Shown here in pieces: positions 8,301-9,753 of a stretch of 9,753 nt of DNA. The notes under the pieces were generated by a model. That model was not told the origin of the DNA and ran no database searches. It saw only the letters and a program-made list of their open reading frames with translations. Position 1 is the first letter of the stretch. Every line of letters begins with the position of its first letter. A program made the position numbers and the translations under genes. This stretch comes from an uncultured Acetatifactor sp. (GTDB taxonomy: Bacteria; Bacillota; Clostridia; Lachnospirales; Lachnospiraceae): the NCBI GenBank assembly GCA_910587755.1, contig CAJUNZ010000012.1:1-9753 (forward strand), given 5' to 3'.

Positions 8301-8368
8301 CGGCCATAGCAGCGCTGACGGTGGTTCTGCTTGTGGCCAGGTCACGGAAGAAAAAGAAGAAAGCGTAG
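5288..8368 (+). CDS. Secreted, membrane-anchored GLUG-repeat protein, MMPL partner candidate
   Basis: Surface protein of 1026 residues, function unknown. A Sec signal peptide (basic start, hydrophobic 12-27, likely cut after AQA about residue 30) leads to a beta-solenoid with GLUG motifs G-(L/V/I)-x-G at about 184, 212, 266, 295 and 322. A mostly helical, possibly coiled-coil insert follows (about 330-585). The GLUG repeats then resume at about 619, 672, 701, 727 and 752. Residues 813-875 resemble the beta-grasp repeats of InlB-like surface proteins (VIFQAQG, YGDRIDL, a GY..W pattern, ending in LEAQYE). After another beta-rich stretch come a membrane helix (998-1017) and a lysine tail, giving a single-pass anchor with the body outside the cell. 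No LPxTG sorting signal is seen. GLUG repeats occur in secreted and adhesin-like proteins. The coupled start, sharing the transporter's promoter, suggests a joint job: substrate capture, export scaffold or cell-wall contact. Confidence 0.88.
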   Translation: MRRDKSRHCKHMALVTAALLAVGSVFPAQAAQSSVYGQYLSGENAGNIPGTEAGYTRISLSTEGDLAEFARNCQVDSWSRDKYVTLEGDIALQEHQDLSIPVFGGIFDGQGYGISGLDIRTSGSAAGLFRYVQEGGVVRNLSVSGMVHPEGSGNRVGLLAGVNYGQIKNCSAFGSVAGSGEIGGLVGCNQETGQIRKCQSAAVVTGDHSTGGICGANYGTLNNCQNTGNINTFSQEVSYSLEDITMENLEDINSLERVAVHMDTGGVTGYSEGKIYYCTNSGTVGYQHVGYNVGGVVGRLHQGYLQNCTNSGHVLGRKDVGGIAGQMEPFLEIQYLNDRLGDIDRETGRFLDLLEAFHDDLNRYSSETVDLAGSISRNLQSASAAAGNLTTTASDLWYLYNQELTGVSSDINRLNQEWESLSDGIRDREEDRHLPEISVSGGDGIFSSVSGSDIHLPDTSPITNVFTDIESYAAALRRFGSSTSNRIHVVTSTTKDKSGGINTSLETLDRELQAASASLVQLTDVAGEGIDRTGEDIDALFDQARVLRKLFQEVRDDLFRYEGISIEDVSDEAAGGEMDHLGAGEQEEEAWYDTSTFQKGKITLCINTGLVEADTSVGGIVGQVATELDFDPEDDIAVSGQESFRIEQSIKAVVRESRNLGDVTGKKDYVGGIVGRADFGAVISCESYGNVSSTGGSTVGGIAGSSGYCVRSCYSMGRISGKNYVGGIVGRGSDIFYCYTYPEIDFTGEAAGSIAGWVNEEGVLYGNYYVRQEEAGDPAAAVPGVDSIGYEGAAEPLSYEEFCSRKGVPEAFRTFTVIFQAQGRKLASIQCSYGDRIDLSQVPQIPPVEGYFGVWPDYAYGPITGSRVLEAQYEKWVSTLASGEKDEQGRSMVLVEGRFLPGAYLTLEQTPEGCKVSAARQEGGACMEQGTRELVVRVLCENPEESAIELWEEGAYRQVPSRVMGSCLEFTVETSSGENGGALCVYQVTEPEETAGNNLLLMAAAAIAALTVVLLVARSRKKKKKA

Positions 8369-8394
8369 AACACAGGGAACATATTAGACCTGAA

Positions 8395-8430
8395 AACAGT
8401 GCGGCAGAGAGAAATCTTTGCCGCACTGTT
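8395..8430 (+). terminator. Long GAAA-capped hairpin after the GLUG gene
   Basis: A 16-bp stem (8395-8410 with 8415-8430; one G-T wobble) closed by a GAAA tetraloop, 26 nt after the GLUG stop codon. The GC-rich stem and position suit the 3' end of the MMPL-GLUG operon. There is no T-tract after it on the plus strand; on the minus strand it is followed by TTTT. It may act as an imperfect terminator, as a 3'-end stabiliser, or as a structured RNA element. Confidence 0.55.
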
Positions 8431-8465
8431 GATTGAATGGACTTGCGGAGAGAATTTGAGGCATG

Positions 8466-8488
8466 CGGCAGGAAAGCTTGACCTGCCG
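8466..8488. other. Small hairpin upstream of the ptb promoter
   Basis: Perfect 7-bp inverted repeat CGGCAGG (8466-8472) and CCTGCCG (8482-8488) around a 9-nt centre containing AAGCTT. It lies just upstream of the ptb -35 hexamer, so it could be an activator or repressor site or a second weak terminator. No T-run follows directly. Confidence 0.35.
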
Positions 8489-8494
8489 GGACTA

Positions 8495-8523
8495 TTGCAT
8501 TTTGCCTCCCCATGTGTTATTAT
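8495..8523 (+). promoter_or_regulatory. Promoter of ptb
   Basis: TTGCAT (8495-8500, 5 of 6 positions of TTGACA except the C/A/T end partly differing), an ideal 17-nt spacer and TATTAT (8518-8523, 5 of 6 to the -10 consensus). Transcription would begin near 8530, giving a leader of about 95 nt. It makes ptb independent of the operon upstream. Confidence 0.6.
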
Positions 8524-8543
8524 TTTAACGAATATTTCCAATT

Positions 8544-8568
8544 CCTGCGGGCTGTTGAAGCCAGCAGG
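8544..8568 (+). other. Hairpin in the ptb leader
   Basis: CCTGC (8544-8548) plus GGCT (8550-8553) pair with AGCC (8559-8562) and GCAGG (8564-8568) around a 5-nt loop, with one internal G-A mismatch. It would lie about 15 nt into the predicted ptb mRNA. It matches no riboswitch I recognise; it may only protect the 5' end. Confidence 0.4.
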
Positions 8569-8624
8569 GAACAGTGTGGGTTAAAAGGATGCCCGGATGG
8601 GGCGGAAAGGAAGTAGTTAAAGAC

Positions 8625-9542
8625 ATGAAACAGGGTTTTGATGATGTTGTGGCACGGGTGCAGAAGTGCGGCAGGAAGACTGTGGCCGTATCCGTGGCCC
8701 AGGATTCTGCAGTTCTGGAGGCTGTAAAGGAGGCGGCAGCCAGGGGTATTGCCGATGCAATCCTGGTGGGGGATGAGGCGAAGATTCGCGAGATTGCGGC
8801 CTCAATCAATATGGATCTGTCCGGCTATGAGATCATTGATGAGCCGGACGTCATTGCAGCTTCCCTGAAGGCGGTGAAACTGGCACATGACGGCAGGGCT
8901 GACATGTACATGAAGGGGCTGATTGACACCAAGGATTTCCTGAAGAGCGTGTTGGACAAGGAAGTGGGCCTGCGCACAGGCAATCCGCTGTCCCATGTAT
9001 GCGTATTTGAGATTCCCGGCATTGACAGGCTTCTGTTTTTGACAGATGTGGCCTTCATGACCTATCCGACGCTGGAGGACAAGGTCAATATCATCAAGAA
9101 TACGATTCCGGTGTGCAATGCCTGCGGCGTGGATATGCCCAAGGTGGCGCCTCTGGCAGCGGTGGAGGTGGTAAATCCCAAGATGCCTGCCACGGTGGAT
9201 GCGGCTGAGCTGACAAAAATGTGCGAAGAGGGTCAGATTCCGGGCTGTGTCATAGACGGACCGCTCTCCCTTGACCTTGCCATAGACGCAGAGGCGGCAA
9301 AGCACAAAGGGGCCACCCACAGGAAGATCCAGGGCGATGCAGATGTGCTGCTTTTCCCGGATATCCATGCGGGCAATCTGGTATACAAAGCCATTGTACA
9401 TATGGTGAAGGTGAAAAACGGATGCATTCTCACAGGCACCAAGGTTCCCGTTATCCTCACCAGCCGTTCCGACACCTTCGAGACCAAGGTGAACTCCATC
9501 GCCCTGGCAGCAGTGGTGGCAGAAGAACTCAAAAAAGGCTAA
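8625..9542 (+). CDS. ptb: Phosphate butyryltransferase
   Basis: Cytoplasmic acyltransferase that converts butyryl-CoA and phosphate to butyryl-phosphate and CoA; with butyrate kinase this yields ATP and butyrate. The protein has 305 residues, the size of short clostridial Ptb enzymes, and is a single PTA/PTB domain. It resembles Clostridium acetobutylicum Ptb throughout: VAVSVAQDSAVLEAV near the start, ADMYMKGLIDTKDFL, LDKEVGLRTGNPLSHV, RLLFLTDVAF, VEVVNPKMPATVDA, GCVIDGPLSLDLAI and the C-terminal VPVILTSRSD. The ATG at 8625 matches the family N-terminus and has AGGAA about 12 nt upstream; longer versions from GTG 8574 or ATG 8589 lack a placed ribosome site. Some relatives are named phosphate acetyltransferase, and a branched-chain or acetyl preference cannot be excluded. 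A butyrate kinase gene often follows ptb, but only non-coding DNA is visible before the window ends. Confidence 0.92.
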   Translation: MKQGFDDVVARVQKCGRKTVAVSVAQDSAVLEAVKEAAARGIADAILVGDEAKIREIAASINMDLSGYEIIDEPDVIAASLKAVKLAHDGRADMYMKGLIDTKDFLKSVLDKEVGLRTGNPLSHVCVFEIPGIDRLLFLTDVAFMTYPTLEDKVNIIKNTIPVCNACGVDMPKVAPLAAVEVVNPKMPATVDAAELTKMCEEGQIPGCVIDGPLSLDLAIDAEAAKHKGATHRKIQGDADVLLFPDIHAGNLVYKAIVHMVKVKNGCILTGTKVPVILTSRSDTFETKVNSIALAAVVAEELKKG

Positions 9543-9588
9543 AACAGGAAAAAACGGAGATAATAAAAATAAATTTATAACAGGAATC

Positions 9589-9753
9589 ATAAAAACAGCG
9601 TTCGCCCGGAAATGCCCGGAAGAATATACAGCAGCATGCCCTAAGGTGCTGAATATTGCTTCCCATAGAGGGCATTGAAGGAAGAGCGCGGAACTGGAAT
9701 AAAAACAGCGTTCGCCCGGAAATGCCCGGAAGAATATACAGCAGCATGCCCTA
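9589..9753 (+). repeat. 55-bp direct repeat at a 110-bp period after ptb
   Basis: Bases 9589-9643 recur exactly at 9699-9753, where the window ends, so the second copy may be longer and more copies may follow. The 55-bp interval between them (9644-9698) is unique here. Each copy has an internal GCCCGGAA duplicated 9 bp apart. Local inverted repeats include ATGCCCT (9636-9642) with AGGGCAT (9669-9675) and CTTCC (9659-9663) with GGAAG (9680-9684), so a transcript could fold. It is either a tandem array of a 110-bp unit or a pair of interspersed intergenic elements. The stretch 9543-9588 is A-rich and holds no feature I can support. Confidence 0.9.

Noticed and set aside
8530..8624. Riboswitch in the ptb leader
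   Set aside because: Only a simple hairpin with a mismatch is visible; I see no conserved core of a known riboswitch class and no terminator switch.
8802..9590. Minus-strand open frame of 262 codons
   Set aside because: It is fully antisense to ptb, His/Cys-rich and without recognisable motifs.
9529..9747. Small minus-strand open frame of 72 codons across the 110-bp repeat
   Set aside because: It repeats its own sequence because of the DNA repeat, is Phe/Cys-rich, and has no ribosome site; more likely non-coding.
9589..9753. Terminal repeats as a CRISPR array
   Set aside because: The 55-bp repeat and 55-bp interval are longer than usual CRISPR repeats and spacers, only two copies are seen, and no cas gene is present.

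Overview
The window looks like the chromosome of a strict anaerobe of the Lachnospiraceae (Clostridium cluster XIVa and relatives). The evidence is a clostridial-type phosphate butyryltransferase, a Tn916-type integrase, a low-molecular-weight protein tyrosine phosphatase of clostridial type, and a large GLUG-repeat surface protein beside an MMPL transporter. The family assignment is an inference from protein resemblance; no rRNA or other taxonomic marker is present.

Layout. (1) 1-960: the 3' part of a Tn916-family tyrosine integrase gene, cut by the window edge. It is followed by a strong hairpin and by three copies of an AT-rich motif, so the right end of an integrative element probably lies between 960 and about 1140. 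Base composition is AT-rich here and rises to the right. (2) 1152-1628: low-molecular-weight protein tyrosine phosphatase, convergent with (3) 1643-2224 on the minus strand, a TetR-type repressor; a small hairpin lies between them. (4) 2225-2484: divergent control region with a good sigma-70-type promoter for the transporter, a weaker one for tetR, and overlapping inverted repeats that are plausible operator sites. (5) 2485-5301 and 5288-8368: an MMPL/RND transporter and a secreted, membrane-anchored GLUG-repeat protein, overlapping by 14 nt and so very likely translationally coupled. (6) 8369-8624: a non-coding stretch with a long GAAA-capped hairpin, two smaller hairpins and a clear promoter. 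(7) 8625-9542: phosphate butyryltransferase (ptb). (8) 9543-9753: non-coding, with a 55-bp sequence repeated at an exact 110-bp period and running into the window edge.

How the genes fit together. The TetR protein, the transporter and the GLUG protein look like one self-regulated envelope module: the repressor reads from the shared control region, the MMPL pump sits in the membrane, and the GLUG protein is exported and held by a C-terminal membrane helix. Its substrate is unknown. This is the most interesting system in the window. The MMPL protein carries two odd cytoplasmic additions: a seven-fold tetrapeptide glycine repeat after the last membrane segment and a 13-residue tandem repeat. The phosphatase, integrase and ptb appear to be functionally separate neighbours.
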